A stretch of DNA of 53,948 bases from an uncultured Boseongicola sp. (GCA_905479635.1 CAJQNG010000240.1:1-53948); one strand, 5' to 3'; positions 23,415 to 34,538 are shown, numbered from the stretch's first letter. Made by a program: numbers and translations. The notes: generated from the letters alone by a model not told the origin.

Positions 23415-24575
23415 TTAGCCCTTAAGCACACCCAGGACAGCCTTCGCCGCACGCAGCCCCGGCCCTTCACCGTCGCGCCCAAGCCGCTCCATCGTAACGT
23501 CCATCGCGGCTTTTTGCGCGTCGCGCGCCGTTGAATCCGTCAAAAGCAGCAACAACGCTGCTGCAATATCTGGCGCGCGGCAGGCTGGTCCCAGAAATTC
23601 AGGCACGACCCTATCGCCACTTACCAGATTGACGAGGGTTACCGTGTCGACCGCGGCAAGGCGTGACATAATCTGCCAGCTGAGCCAACTCATGTTATAG
23701 GCCACAACCATCGGCGTCCCGCTTGCTGCAAGTTCTAGGGATACCGTGCCCGAGGCCGCCAAAGCCACGTCGGCCGCGCGGAAGGCTGCTCGTTTCCGCG
23801 CAGCCGCGTCAGGGCCCTCGCGAGGGTCGAGAACAATAGGTTGGCCGGGCCAGGACGCGACCGCGCCTTTGACCGCATCGGCAACTGCCGAAGCCGCTGG
23901 CACGACGATACGCGCGCTTGCATGGCTGGCCAAGACGGACTCCATCGTCGCGCCGAAGACCGCAGATAGCCGGGCGATTTCGCTTTTGCGCGACCCCGGC
24001 AGCACAAGGATCAAAGGTGCATCCCCGATCCTCTCGCTTGCGCGAAAGGCACGCACTTCGTCATCAGTGGCCACAGGCTCGCCAACAACCGGATGCCCGA
24101 CGAAATCGCAGCCCATACCTGCGTATTCCATGTAGGGCGGCTCAAACGGCAGCAGAGCGAGCACATGGTCAACATAGGCCGCCATCCTGCCGGCGCGCTT
24201 TGGCCGCCAGGCCCAAACCGACGGCGCAACATATTGTATCGTGCAAATTGATGATTTCGCCTTTACCAGCTTGGCAAGACGGAGCGAGAAATCCGGACTA
24301 TCAATGGTCAAAAGCGCATCAGGCTGCCATTCAAGAACAGCGTCGGCAGTCTGATGCAGGCGTTTTCTCAGATTCAGGTACTTTGGCAAAACCTCAGCAA
24401 TTCCCATCACCGACAATTCGTCCATTGGAAATTCGCTTTCGATGCCCTGTGCTTGCATCATCGGCCCCCCGACCCCGCGCACGTCAAGGTCCGGAACAAT
24501 GGACTTCAAGCCCGCGAGAAGGGCGCCCCCAAGTTTGTCGCCAGATGGCTCACCGGCCAGAACAAAAAGCCTCAT
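23415..24575 (-). CDS. lpxB: Lipid-A-disaccharide synthase
   Basis: From MRLFVLAGEPSGDKLGGALLAGLK; GSRKSEIARL; in the lpx cluster. Confidence 0.94.
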   Translation of the reverse strand: MRLFVLAGEPSGDKLGGALLAGLKSIVPDLDVRGVGGPMMQAQGIESEFPMDELSVMGIAEVLPKYLNLRKRLHQTADAVLEWQPDALLTIDSPDFSLRLAKLVKAKSSICTIQYVAPSVWAWRPKRAGRMAAYVDHVLALLPFEPPYMEYAGMGCDFVGHPVVGEPVATDDEVRAFRASERIGDAPLILVLPGSRKSEIARLSAVFGATMESVLASHASARIVVPAASAVADAVKGAVASWPGQPIVLDPREGPDAAARKRAAFRAADVALAASGTVSLELAASGTPMVVAYNMSWLSWQIMSRLAAVDTVTLVNLVSGDRVVPEFLGPACRAPDIAAALLLLLTDSTARDAQKAAMDVTMERLGRDGEGPGLRAAKAVLGVLKG

Positions 24576-24621
24576 CGCGGCAACAAAAGCGCAAGCCACA
24601 CTGCTTTGACGGGGCATGCAA

Positions 24622-25410
24622 TCATGCGTCGCGCACCCAAAGAAACAGACCGGCCTCGTCAATCGCGGCGGTCACATCCTCAAGATCAAGTACCATCACC
24701 CCGCCCGCCTGAATGACCAACCCGTCAAGTCCGGCCGCTGCCGCACACCTGACGGTCTCGACACCAATTACGGGCAGGTCGATCCGCACATCTTGCGTTG
24801 GCTTTTTAGCCTTATAAAACAAACCGCCCGGCCCATAGGTGGTCCCCGCCAATGTGTTCAGCATGAAGTCAGTGCCGGGCAAGGCTTCAAGAGCAAGCGC
24901 TTGTCCTTTACGCACAACGCATGACTGCCCAAGATCGAGACTACCCAAGGTTGCAGCAATCTCGGCCGCACGCATTGCGTCTTTGCGATGGTGTTCTTCA
25001 ATCTGCCGTTTGGACAAAACGCTCACAGGGGGCAGAAGATTCGGCGCCAGGTCTGTCGCTGAGCGGATGTAAATCCCGGCCTCCTCAAATATTGCAAGAA
25101 CCGCACGCAGGGCGGCGTCATCGCCCATCTGAAGCGCGGGCACAATGCGCGGCAAAAGCGGTAATGTTGCCGCATCCAAGGCCGTGGGATCAATCTCGGG
25201 ACGCGCAATCGCTCCGACAAAACAGACCTCGGTCACGCCATCCGCCTTGAGACCACCAATCAGGCTCCCAAGTGTCTCCAGTCGAAACCGCCGATCCGGC
25301 GCCACGCCATCGGGATCAAAACCATCGAGTGAGGCTATGTGGGGGCGCGTCTTAAGCCGCTCGACCAGTATCGCCGGAAGCCGCCCCTGCCCGGCAATCA
25401 ACGCCAGCAT
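24622..25410 (-). CDS. lpxI: UDP-2,3-diacylglucosamine diphosphatase LpxI
   Basis: LALIAGQGRLPAILVE, GQSCVVRKGQALALEALPGTDFML; between lpxA and lpxB. Confidence 0.92.
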   Translation of the reverse strand: MLALIAGQGRLPAILVERLKTRPHIASLDGFDPDGVAPDRRFRLETLGSLIGGLKADGVTEVCFVGAIARPEIDPTALDAATLPLLPRIVPALQMGDDAALRAVLAIFEEAGIYIRSATDLAPNLLPPVSVLSKRQIEEHHRKDAMRAAEIAATLGSLDLGQSCVVRKGQALALEALPGTDFMLNTLAGTTYGPGGLFYKAKKPTQDVRIDLPVIGVETVRCAAAAGLDGLVIQAGGVMVLDLEDVTAAIDEAGLFLWVRDA

Positions 25411-25414
25411 CGAC

Positions 25415-26215
25415 CTATCGCTCCGGCGTCAGGAACGAGCGATCCGAAGACCCAAGAATAAAGTCCAGAATCTCGTGAACATAGGCGCTTTCGGCGTTGT
25501 CCTTGAGATGCCGCGCACGCTCTTGAAACGCCCCCTCGCCATTGGCAAGGGACTGGAACGCAGCCCTGAGCGCCGAGATATCCGCGCGACCAACACCGCG
25601 TCGCTTCAAGCCGACCAAGTTCAACCCGTCCAAAGACCCGCGTGGTCCCTGCACCAAACCATACGGAATGACATCGTTCGTCACCATTGTGACCGCACCA
25701 ATAATTGCGCCCTTACCGACCCGGACCCATTGGTGAACTCCCGACAGACCGCCGATAATGACGTCGTCTCCAATCACGCAGTGCCCGGCAATCGCGCCCT
25801 GATTGGCGACGATCACACGATCACCCACGATCGTATCGTGCGCCACGTGGGACCCCGTCATAAACAGGCAATCATCCCCGACGCGTGTTTCACCGCCACC
25901 GCCTTCAGTACCGGTGTTCATTGTCACACCTTCGCGGATCCGATTGCGTTTGCCGACAATCAGCCGTGTTTCCTCACCTTTAAACTTAAGGTCTTGCGGT
26001 ATCTCTCCGATCACAGCGCCCGGAAAAATCACGGTGTCTTCGCCGATTTCCGTGATCCCTGTGACGACAGCGTGCGATTTTACATCTACACCGGATCGCA
26101 AAACCACCTGCGCGCCAATGACAGAAAACGGTCCGACACGCGCGCCCGCTTCGATCACAGCACCGAGTTCGATCACCGCAGACGCATGAACATCCGCTTT
26201 GGCATCAATCCTCAC
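25415..26215 (-). CDS. lpxA: Acyl-ACP--UDP-N-acetylglucosamine O-acyltransferase
   Basis: Hexapeptide-repeat protein; [39 protein letters not shown]. Confidence 0.95.
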   Translation of the reverse strand: MRIDAKADVHASAVIELGAVIEAGARVGPFSVIGAQVVLRSGVDVKSHAVVTGITEIGEDTVIFPGAVIGEIPQDLKFKGEETRLIVGKRNRIREGVTMNTGTEGGGGETRVGDDCLFMTGSHVAHDTIVGDRVIVANQGAIAGHCVIGDDVIIGGLSGVHQWVRVGKGAIIGAVTMVTNDVIPYGLVQGPRGSLDGLNLVGLKRRGVGRADISALRAAFQSLANGEGAFQERARHLKDNAESAYVHEILDFILGSSDRSFLTPER

Positions 26216-26667
26216 TTTGGAAGGTCCATCATTGCTGTGAACTCACACTCGCAAGCAACATCGCCGTCGACCGTCGCACGCCCCTTAAATTTCCAGACCT
26301 TGCCGCCGCTACGAAGCGTTTCAACTTTCATCCGTAGCGTATCACCTGGGATGACTTTCCGGCGGAACTTCACATTGTCCATCGTCATGAAATAAACGCC
26401 AAAATTCTTGTCTGCCAAGTCAAGACCGACACCTGCAATCACTGCAGCCGTCTGGGCCATCGCTTCCACCATCAGCACCCCCGGGAAAACCGGCATTCCG
26501 GGGAAGTGCCCGGTAAACTGTGGTTCATTCATCGTGACGTTTTTGATGCCGATGCCCGAGGACGTCCCATCAATATCGGTAACTCGATCAACAAGCAGAA
26601 ACGGGTATCTATGCGGAATTATGCGCTGTATCAGATCGATATCAGCGCGTGCGAGCGACTCGGTCAT
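26212..26667 (-). CDS. fabZ: 3-hydroxyacyl-ACP dehydratase FabZ
   Basis: [33 protein letters not shown]. Confidence 0.96.
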   Translation of the reverse strand: MTESLARADIDLIQRIIPHRYPFLLVDRVTDIDGTSSGIGIKNVTMNEPQFTGHFPGMPVFPGVLMVEAMAQTAAVIAGVGLDLADKNFGVYFMTMDNVKFRRKVIPGDTLRMKVETLRSGGKVWKFKGRATVDGDVACECEFTAMMDLPK

Positions 26668-26731
26668 TCATTTCGTCCTCTGCCCGGATTTTTAAAAGTG
26701 GTACCAAGTGGGCGGCTTTGCCGCAAGCACA

Positions 26732-27268
26732 TCACTCGAGTGTTGCCGCATCATTGACCCGTGCAATGGCCTCGTCCGTGATGTCGATGCGATCGGCGGA
26801 CAAAAAGACGTCGCGTCTGTCCAGAACAACAAGCGCTCCGCGCTCGCGTACAATATCCGAGATGATGCCCGCTACATCGTTGAAAAAATCTTGCCGTGCT
26901 GCGTCCCGAAGCCTGCTTAATTCTCTCGCCTTTTCATCCTGCGCGTCACGAATACGCTGCACGTCCCCGTCGAATGCATCTGCCAAGGCGCGGAAGTCCT
27001 CGACGGGCAATTCAGGGCGGCGCACGGTGAGGTCCTGCTCGCGCTCGATCAGCCTGCTTTCAATCTGGGCATTTTCGGCTGCAAGCGTTTCGACCTCTGC
27101 CTCGATGGCACGCGCGGACCGCGCGCCCAATCCGGTTTCCTGAAACAAGCGGTCCTGATCAATCGTCAGGATCGGCGGCGGCAGATTAAGTGTTGTATCT
27201 TGCGCCACCATAGGCGCCGCCAGCGCGCAGAATAGAAAAATTGCAAGCGTGAACGTCGACCTCCTCAC
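26732..27268 (-). CDS. OmpH/Skp family outer membrane chaperone
   Basis: Signal peptide plus IDQDRLFQETGLGARSARAIEAEVETLAAENAQIESRLIEREQDLT; immediately downstream of bamA. Confidence 0.85.
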   Translation of the reverse strand: MRRSTFTLAIFLFCALAAPMVAQDTTLNLPPPILTIDQDRLFQETGLGARSARAIEAEVETLAAENAQIESRLIEREQDLTVRRPELPVEDFRALADAFDGDVQRIRDAQDEKARELSRLRDAARQDFFNDVAGIISDIVRERGALVVLDRRDVFLSADRIDITDEAIARVNDAATLE

Positions 27269-27270
27269 GT

Positions 27271-29574
27271 TCAGAACGCAGTTGAAATCGTGAAATCGAA
27301 CGAACGTTCATCGTCCAGCGGGTTAGATTTGATCGGGTTGGAGAAATTCATGCGAAGCGGACCAAGTGGCGTCGCCCAAAGCAACGAAAATCCAATCGCC
27401 GACCTCAACTCAAACCCATCATCCACCGGCACGAGCGCGTCGCCGGCCGTGTTGTCGAGCCCCCAAAGCGAGCCCAAATCGAGGAACACGCCCCCGGTGA
27501 TCCCAAACTCTTCCGGAAGCCCCAAAGGGAAGTCCGCCTCAAGACGTAACGCCACGTACTTGTTGCCGCCCAGCACATCGGATTCGGTTGCGCCAGTGTC
27601 GCGCGGCCCGATACCGCGCGACGAGAATCCGCGCACCTGCCGAGACGACAGGAAAAAGCGATCGGTGATCCGTGTGTCGCCGCCGCCCAAAGCCGCAACC
27701 GCGCCGCCTTCCAAAATCGCACGCAACGTGACTTCTTCGTTCCATACGTCGCGTTGAGCGACAACACGTGCGGTGGTCTTCAGAAATTCAGTGTCGCCAC
27801 CAAGGCCCGCAAACTCTTGCCCGAAAGAGAACAACACACCGCGGTTCGGGTTCAGCCCTCCCCGGAGCAGATCAAGCGTATAGTCATAGCCCAATGAACT
27901 GCGGATTTCATCGCCCTCTTCACCTTTGATGATACTTGATGCGGAGTCGGTGACGTTGAAAATCTCCTCGCTTGCCAGCGTGTAGCTTAGCGATACGCGG
28001 CCGTTTTCGGACACGGGAAACCCAAGCGACGGCGAGATCGACGTGACTCGCGTTTCATATGCCGCATTGCCGAAGTCGGTTGTCCGATCATTGATCGCAA
28101 GTCCGAACGAAAGGTCACGCGCAAACAAAGCCGGCTCGCGGAACGTTAAGCTGATGTTCCTGTCCTCGGTGCCTGTTTGGATTTGCACGCCGACCGATTG
28201 GCCCCGTCCAAGGAAATTCCGCTCAGAAAAACCGATGACAATACCAAAGCCAGAGTCCGTCGAAAACGTACCACCAAAGCTAAGGTTGCCTGTGGGCTGC
28301 TCTTCAACATCAACATCGACGATCACCTGGTCGGGCGCGGATCCTTCCCGCGTTTGAACATCTGCGTTGGAAAAGAAACCAAGGGCGCGTATGCGCTCGG
28401 CCGCGTTGCGTATCTCACGTGGATTGAACGGATCCCCCTCAACAGGATCAAATTGACGGCGGATCACCCGGTCCAAGGTCGTCGTGTTTCCCTCAATATC
28501 AATGCGCTCAACGAAAATGCGCTGCCCACGCACAAGCGCGAACTCGACGTCCAATGTCAGGTCCCGCGCATTTCGAGTCACGCGCGGCACAACCCGCAGA
28601 AAATCAAAACCCTGCTGAAGCGAAAGGCGTTCCAGACGCGCGATCTGTTCGTCAATTAGGGCGGGGTTCCATGTGTCCCCTGACCGTAAACGAAGCGCGT
28701 CGCGGTAAGCGTTTATATCGGCGTCCGGAAATTCCGAACTGACCGAAACTGCGCCCACCGCAAACTTTTGTCCTTCGCGCACGCTGAAGGTCACGAAACT
28801 TGCGTCTCTTTCGCGCGAAAACTCTGACGTGACGTCCAGAACCCGGAAGTCAACGTAACCGCGCGATTGATAGAAGTCGGTCAATGCCTGACGGTCAAAC
28901 GCGATCCGCTCGGGTATGAACGAGTCCGCGCGGATGATGGCGCGCAAAAAGCCCGCTTGCTTGGTTCCTATCGCCCGCCGAAGCCTGCGATCCGAAAACG
29001 CGCGGTTTCCAACAAAGCTGATCCGCTCGTTTTCAACCACACGCCCTTCGCGAACTTCGAACACAAGATCCACGCGATTGTCGGTACGTCGGATGATCCG
29101 AGGCTGCACAGTGGCCGCTAAGCGTCCGGAATCGACGTAAGCTCCAACAATAGCGCTTGCGTCTTCTTCCGCTTGCGACGGCGAATAAACACGCCGTGGT
29201 GCCGAGCCGACAACAGTCAAGAGTGCCTCGTCAGACAGACGCTCGTTACCTTCGATATTGATACGATTGATTGTAGGGCGTTCGACCACGTCGATCCGCA
29301 ATCCGTTGCCCACGGGGACGATTTCAACATTTTGGAACAGGCCCGAAGCCACGATACGTTGCAGCACATCGTTGATCTGTCCATCGGTTAAAGTGGCGCC
29401 GGGCTCGATGTCGGCAAGATCCACCACGGTGGCATCTGGCACACGCTGCGTGCCGTTGACTATGATCGAGGACACTCGGGTCTGAGCCGCGGCATCGGAC
29501 ACGTTCAATCCTATCGCCAGAAGCCCCGCCAAAATCCAAAGTGAGAGATCTTTAACTCGATTTGCTCGCCACAT
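27271..29574 (-). CDS. bamA: Outer membrane protein assembly factor BamA
   Basis: ORF 767 aa; POTRA repeats and C-terminal barrel ending ...DDERSFDFTISTAF. Confidence 0.96.
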   Translation of the reverse strand: MWRANRVKDLSLWILAGLLAIGLNVSDAAAQTRVSSIIVNGTQRVPDATVVDLADIEPGATLTDGQINDVLQRIVASGLFQNVEIVPVGNGLRIDVVERPTINRINIEGNERLSDEALLTVVGSAPRRVYSPSQAEEDASAIVGAYVDSGRLAATVQPRIIRRTDNRVDLVFEVREGRVVENERISFVGNRAFSDRRLRRAIGTKQAGFLRAIIRADSFIPERIAFDRQALTDFYQSRGYVDFRVLDVTSEFSRERDASFVTFSVREGQKFAVGAVSVSSEFPDADINAYRDALRLRSGDTWNPALIDEQIARLERLSLQQGFDFLRVVPRVTRNARDLTLDVEFALVRGQRIFVERIDIEGNTTTLDRVIRRQFDPVEGDPFNPREIRNAAERIRALGFFSNADVQTREGSAPDQVIVDVDVEEQPTGNLSFGGTFSTDSGFGIVIGFSERNFLGRGQSVGVQIQTGTEDRNISLTFREPALFARDLSFGLAINDRTTDFGNAAYETRVTSISPSLGFPVSENGRVSLSYTLASEEIFNVTDSASSIIKGEEGDEIRSSLGYDYTLDLLRGGLNPNRGVLFSFGQEFAGLGGDTEFLKTTARVVAQRDVWNEEVTLRAILEGGAVAALGGGDTRITDRFFLSSRQVRGFSSRGIGPRDTGATESDVLGGNKYVALRLEADFPLGLPEEFGITGGVFLDLGSLWGLDNTAGDALVPVDDGFELRSAIGFSLLWATPLGPLRMNFSNPIKSNPLDDERSFDFTISTAF

Positions 29575-29641
29575 TCCCGCACCCGCTTTTTTGTTCTTTA
29601 TGGCGCGTGATTAAACAGATTCTAAAGGGCTGTCAAAAGAC

Positions 29642-29665
29642 AAGGCCGCCCCAAAAGGGCGGCCT
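29642..29665 (-). terminator. Strong hairpin downstream of the 42-aa ORF, upstream of bamA
   Basis: AGGCCGCCC caaaa GGGCGGCCT, 9-bp perfect stem; T-rich sequence follows on the minus strand. Confidence 0.6.
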
Positions 29666-29692
29666 ATTTCGTTGTCAGGTTCTTATGCTGAC

Positions 29693-29821
29693 TTAAAACC
29701 GTGCTCCGATATAGGCGGATAGGAACAAAGCACCGCCAAGCGCCAGAAGAAAAATCAAACGGTCAAGGTTAAGCTCGACCAGAAGTTCAAGTCCTTTGAA
29801 ACCGTGCTGAATTGCCTGCAT
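29693..29821 (-). CDS. Short membrane protein, 42 aa (not in the ORF track)
   Basis: MQAIQHGFKGLELLVELNLDRLIFLLALGGALFLSAYIGARF*: amphipathic N-terminus plus one TM helix, with a terminator downstream. Confidence 0.65.
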   Translation of the reverse strand: MQAIQHGFKGLELLVELNLDRLIFLLALGGALFLSAYIGARF

Positions 29822-29908
29822 GTTCTTCTTCCTACATTTTGATTATCCAGAAATATCGGCGGAATGTGGCTGAAATTTGGCGTCTCAAAGGCGCTTAGAT
29901 GGCTCGGA

Positions 29909-31246
29909 CTAAGGGCAGAACAGATCGTTTGTGACCGCGAACAGCATCAAACCAAGCATTACGGTCAACCCACCCGCCATCAGATATTTTAGCGCCTGAT
30001 CGCTTGGGGGACGCCCTGTGACCGCTTCCCAGAAGTAAAATACAAGGTGGCCGCCATCCAAAACAGGGATGGGAAACAGGTTCAGCATGCCCACAGCCGT
30101 CGACAAGACGGCGATAAACCATATGAACGATACCCAGCCCTGACTTGCCGCCTGCCCCGAGGTTTCGGCAATACCAATAGGCCCCGAAATATTACAGGTT
30201 GAGATTTTGCCCACCACCATATGATAGAGGCCGGACAAACTGGACTTTGTAATAAAGACGATCTGATTTGCGCCATATGCAAGGGCCTGACCTATCGACG
30301 GGGTTTCCGAGGCCGGCACGAACGACATGCCCGGCGAAACTCCAATGATATAATGGGTTTCGAACGAGCCGTCCGCAAGTGGCAGATCAGTTCGCCGTGG
30401 TGCCATCGTAAAATCGCCAAGCACACCATCACGCCAGACTGTCAGAGCGATCGCGGCGCCATTTGAGGCACGAACTTTATCGCGCAATTGTTCAAAGTCG
30501 ATGATCGGATCACCGTCCACCGCTGTGATCACATCGCCTTCAAGTAGCTCCGCTTCTTCGGCAGCCGAACCCGGTGATACCGATCCGGCAAGGGCCGGGA
30601 AAAGCCACGGACCTCGCACTGTCGTTTCGGCCCCCTCACGCAACACCGTATAGGTGGCGGTTTCGGTCGGCTCGACGCTCGTGCGAAGATCGTTGAAGTC
30701 TTCAGTTGGCGGAACGACGAAGCCATTTACCTCAAGAATGATATCGCCGGGCTCCAGCTCTTGAATGGAAGACGGAATCGCAACAAGCTCTTCGATGGTG
30801 ATTGGGTCGCTTGCGACGCCGCGGGTCATCAAAAGGGCCGCAAATATCAGAAACGAAAGGATAAAGTTAAATACTGGCCCTGCAAGGACTGTCAATGTGC
30901 GCGCCCAAAGCGGTGCGCCGTGCATTGTTTCCCGCAAATCTTGGTCTGAAAGACCGATCATGGCATCAGCATCTTTTGCCGAAGCCGCATTGCCGTCTCC
31001 GCGAAACTTTACGAACCCACCGAAAGGCAGCGCAGCAATCTGCCAGGCAGTGCCATGGCGATCTGTCTTACTAAACAAAACAGGTCCAAACCCGACAGAA
31101 AACACATCCGCTTTGATCCCCGTCCAGCGGCCCACAATATAGTGGCCATACTCATGGATCGCCACAATCACCGAAAGCGCCACAACGAACGCCGCGATTG
31201 TGAATACTATACTTCCGAACGTCGGAATCAGCCCTGCCAAGTCCAT
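29909..31246 (-). CDS. rseP: Site-2 metalloprotease RseP
   Basis: VIVAIHEYGHYIVGRW (HExxH), PDZ region, NLFPIPVLDGGHL. Confidence 0.95.
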   Translation of the reverse strand: MDLAGLIPTFGSIVFTIAAFVVALSVIVAIHEYGHYIVGRWTGIKADVFSVGFGPVLFSKTDRHGTAWQIAALPFGGFVKFRGDGNAASAKDADAMIGLSDQDLRETMHGAPLWARTLTVLAGPVFNFILSFLIFAALLMTRGVASDPITIEELVAIPSSIQELEPGDIILEVNGFVVPPTEDFNDLRTSVEPTETATYTVLREGAETTVRGPWLFPALAGSVSPGSAAEEAELLEGDVITAVDGDPIIDFEQLRDKVRASNGAAIALTVWRDGVLGDFTMAPRRTDLPLADGSFETHYIIGVSPGMSFVPASETPSIGQALAYGANQIVFITKSSLSGLYHMVVGKISTCNISGPIGIAETSGQAASQGWVSFIWFIAVLSTAVGMLNLFPIPVLDGGHLVFYFWEAVTGRPPSDQALKYLMAGGLTVMLGLMLFAVTNDLFCP

Positions 31247-31253
31247 GAAAACC

Positions 31254-32426
31254 CTATCTCTGTCGCCGTAAAATAGACTCGCCAGCCCGCATGCGCGCCG
31301 TTTCGTCCGCTTGCTGAACGCTATCTAGCGTAATCGCGGCCAAACCTAGACCCTCACCTGACATTATTTCGATCACGTCTGCGACAACTGCTGCCATATC
31401 CAAAAATCCGATCCTCTCCTCAATGAAACCGTCAAGCGCGCGCTCTTTGGCCGCGTTGAATACCGCGCCCGCCAATCCGCCTTCTTCCATGACCCATCTG
31501 GCCTGCGCCAGCGCCGGATATCGCTCGTCATCGGGCTCGTGGAACGTAAATTGTCCGATCTCGGCCAGATTAAGACGTTCCACTGGCAGGTGGTCGCGTT
31601 CGGGCCAGTTCAACGCATAGCCGATAGCGTGGCGCATATCGTGTGGGCCGACGTGCGCCATCAAGGCTCCATCGCAAAAACCAACAAGCGCATGGATCAG
31701 GCTCTCGGGATGCAAAATGACTTCTATTTTGTCCGGATCGATATTGAAAAATTCATGCGTTTCAATAATTTCCAAGGCCTTATTGAACATGCTCGCACTA
31801 TCGATCGTGATCCTTTTCCCCATATCCCAATTGGGGTGAGACGAGGCTTCGGCCAATGTGGCGGACGCCAGCTTCTCCATTGGCCAATCGCGAAAAGCCC
31901 CGCCCGACGCCGTGATAATCACGCGCTCAACTGTCTCGATGTCTTCGCCAACAAGCCCTTGGAAAACCGCAGAATGCTCGCTATCGACAGGCAAGATACG
32001 TGCACCACTTCCCGCCGCCGTTGATTTCAGAAGCGACCCCGCCGTGACGAGGCTTTCCTTGTTCGCCAGGGCAAGAGTCGTGCCTTGCTCCAGTGCTTTC
32101 AGGCCCGGTGGCAATCCGGCGGCGCCCACGATGGCGGACATGACCCAGTCGGCAGGGCGCCCAGCCGCCTCGCAAAGCGCCATTTCGCCCGCCGCAACCT
32201 CGATGCCAGTCCCCGACAAGGCGTCCCGCAACGGCTCAAGACAATCGTCAAAGGCGGTTACGGCAATTTCGGCGCCAAGGGCACGGGCCTGCTTGGCAAG
32301 TCTGGTGACATTTCGTCCCCCCGTAAGCGCAACTACATCGAACGTGTCCGGCTTTCGCTCAATCAGACCTACCGTGCTGCAGCCGATGGAACCGGTCGAG
32401 CCAAGAATTGAAACCTTACGCGTCAA
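31254..32426 (-). CDS. dxr: 1-deoxy-D-xylulose-5-phosphate reductoisomerase
   Basis: KVSILGSTGSIGCSTVGLI, LANKESLV, PVDSEHSAVFQ. Confidence 0.96.
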   Translation of the reverse strand: MTRKVSILGSTGSIGCSTVGLIERKPDTFDVVALTGGRNVTRLAKQARALGAEIAVTAFDDCLEPLRDALSGTGIEVAAGEMALCEAAGRPADWVMSAIVGAAGLPPGLKALEQGTTLALANKESLVTAGSLLKSTAAGSGARILPVDSEHSAVFQGLVGEDIETVERVIITASGGAFRDWPMEKLASATLAEASSHPNWDMGKRITIDSASMFNKALEIIETHEFFNIDPDKIEVILHPESLIHALVGFCDGALMAHVGPHDMRHAIGYALNWPERDHLPVERLNLAEIGQFTFHEPDDERYPALAQARWVMEEGGLAGAVFNAAKERALDGFIEERIGFLDMAAVVADVIEIMSGEGLGLAAITLDSVQQADETARMRAGESILRRQR

Positions 32427-33220
32427 AGGCTCACCGGCATGGGCGGGAACACCACCAAAGCCTCAATGATCAACAGGAAAATGGACGCGCCAAGCATTCC
32501 ATCGAACCGATCAAACATACCGCCGTGACCAGGCATAATGTTAGAACTGTCCTTAATGCCCATGCGGCGCTTCAATGCGCTTTCCGAGACGTCACCAAGT
32601 TGCGATGCCATTGAAATAGCAATGGAAACGCCGATCAATTCAAGTCCTGCCGCCCCGTTGAACACATAAACCGCACCAATGATCGCAGCCCCAATCCAAC
32701 CCGCTAACGTCCCCGACCATGTCTTTTTAGGGCTCACCTTCGGCCAAAATTTCGGGCCTCCGATAAAGCGGCCCGCGAAATACCCCAGAATATCCGTTGA
32801 GATCACAACAAGCGCCAGCCACGCCATCCACCCAAACCCAAAATCATCTCGAAGCGCAGTCAACCCAAAGCCGGCGACAAGGATTACGGCACTATAGATT
32901 GCATAGGTGAAACGATGCTGCTCGATCTGACTGACGCCGACCATGGCGGGCAAAAGCAGCAACGGCAGCGCAAAACCTGCAGGTAATTCCATTGCCGCAA
33001 GCAGAATGGCAGCCGTAATCACCGCCATCGGGATCGCGCGTTTCGCCGCACCGATCATCCGCTGCAGTTCCCACAACATAATACCGCAAATCACCGCTAT
33101 CAGGATATGAAACGCCAATCCACCCAGCCACATGGTCCAAAGGCCGACGCAAGCTACAATACCACCTGAAAGAAGGCGTTGACCTAAGTCACTCCACTGG
33201 CCCCCACCGGCTTTGCTCAT
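32423..33220 (-). CDS. cdsA: Phosphatidate cytidylyltransferase
   Basis: SPKKTWSGTLAGWIGAAIIG, DVSESALKRRMGIKDSSNIMPGHGGMFDRFDGML. Confidence 0.95.
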   Translation of the reverse strand: MSKAGGGQWSDLGQRLLSGGIVACVGLWTMWLGGLAFHILIAVICGIMLWELQRMIGAAKRAIPMAVITAAILLAAMELPAGFALPLLLLPAMVGVSQIEQHRFTYAIYSAVILVAGFGLTALRDDFGFGWMAWLALVVISTDILGYFAGRFIGGPKFWPKVSPKKTWSGTLAGWIGAAIIGAVYVFNGAAGLELIGVSIAISMASQLGDVSESALKRRMGIKDSSNIMPGHGGMFDRFDGMLGASIFLLIIEALVVFPPMPVSL

Positions 33221-33936
33221 CCAGGTACGGCTCCATAACGTCGTTCACGGCTGGTATATCCGGACAGTACACGGGAAAACTCATCCCGTGTGAAATCAGG
33301 CCAAAGTGTTTCGACGAATTCGTATTCCGAATAGGCGGATTGCCACAAAAGGAAATTCGAGATCCGAGCTTCACCGCTTGTGCGAATCACCAGATCCGGG
33401 TCTGGAAGCACGTAAGTATCCAAACGGCGCGCCAGCGTTTCCGCGTCCACAGACTCGGGATCAAGCTTGCCTTCAGCAACTTCCCGACACAGCCTTTTTG
33501 TGGCACGTGCCACCTCATCCCGTCCGCCGTAATTCAACGCAATGGTCAAATGCACAAGATCATTGTAGCTTGTCAAAAGCTCCAATTCGTCCATCAATGC
33601 AACAAGCGTGTTGTCCAGCTTCATGCGGTCGCCAATAAAGCGAACTCGCACACCAGAATCAACCAACTGTTTGGTTTCGCTCATCAAATAGCGTTTGAAA
33701 AGCTTCATCAGACCAGAGACTTCCGTCTGGGTCCGCTTCCAGTTCTCGGTCGAAAACGCGAAGATCGTCAGGTACTTCACACCAAGATCGGGACAGGCCT
33801 CAACGATCTCTCGCACGCGAAGCGCGCCCGCATGATGCCCGAAAAGCCTTGGCTTGCCGCGCGCCTGCGCCCAACGGCCATTGCCGTCCATAATAATGGC
33901 CACATGTTCAGGTGTGGTCCGCTCAGATTTGCCCAA
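33217..33936 (-). CDS. uppS: Isoprenyl (undecaprenyl) diphosphate synthase
   Basis: HVAIIMDGNGRWAQARGKPRLFGHHAG, FAFSTENWKRT, DLVIRTSGEARISNFLLWQSAYSE. Confidence 0.96.
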   Translation of the reverse strand: MGKSERTTPEHVAIIMDGNGRWAQARGKPRLFGHHAGALRVREIVEACPDLGVKYLTIFAFSTENWKRTQTEVSGLMKLFKRYLMSETKQLVDSGVRVRFIGDRMKLDNTLVALMDELELLTSYNDLVHLTIALNYGGRDEVARATKRLCREVAEGKLDPESVDAETLARRLDTYVLPDPDLVIRTSGEARISNFLLWQSAYSEYEFVETLWPDFTRDEFSRVLSGYTSRERRYGAVPG

Positions 33937-33974
33937 AAGGGTCTCCTCAGTTTTAGCCCCACCCCGCGGTGCTT

Positions 33975-34538
33975 TTACACCTGCATTATTTCTTCTTGCT
34001 TACTTTCCAAAGACGCATCGACTTTTGCGATCCCCTTGTCGGTGAGTTCCTGCACAGCCCCTTCCCAGAATTTCTGATCATCCTCGGACATACCGTCGGA
34101 TTTGGCCCTCTTAATCTGGTCCATGCCGTCTCTGCGGACATTGCGAACCGCGATCCGCGCGTTTTCTGCGTAGGTCCCGGCAACTTTCGACAATTCGCGA
34201 CGCCGCTCTTCGTTCAACTCGGGGATCGGCAGGCGAATAATCGTACCATCCACAACCGGATTAATCCCAAGCCCACTTTCGCGGATCGCTTTTTCTACTT
34301 TGCCGGTGAGACCCTTGTCCCAGACGTTTACCGTGATCATGCGCGGCTCGGGTACATTCACTGTACCGACCTGATTGATCGGTGTCACAGCCCCATAAGC
34401 ATCGACCATAATCGGCTCAAGCATCGATGCCGAAGCGCGCCCTGTCCGAAGCGTCAAAAATTCCTGCCGAAGCGAAGCCAATGCTCCATCCATTCGGCGC
34501 TCAATATCGTCAACATCAATGTCGAAGTCGTCTGCCAT
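33975..34538 (-). CDS. frr: Ribosome recycling factor
   Basis: [44 protein letters not shown]. Confidence 0.96.
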   Translation of the reverse strand: MADDFDIDVDDIERRMDGALASLRQEFLTLRTGRASASMLEPIMVDAYGAVTPINQVGTVNVPEPRMITVNVWDKGLTGKVEKAIRESGLGINPVVDGTIIRLPIPELNEERRRELSKVAGTYAENARIAVRNVRRDGMDQIKRAKSDGMSEDDQKFWEGAVQELTDKGIAKVDASLESKQEEIMQV

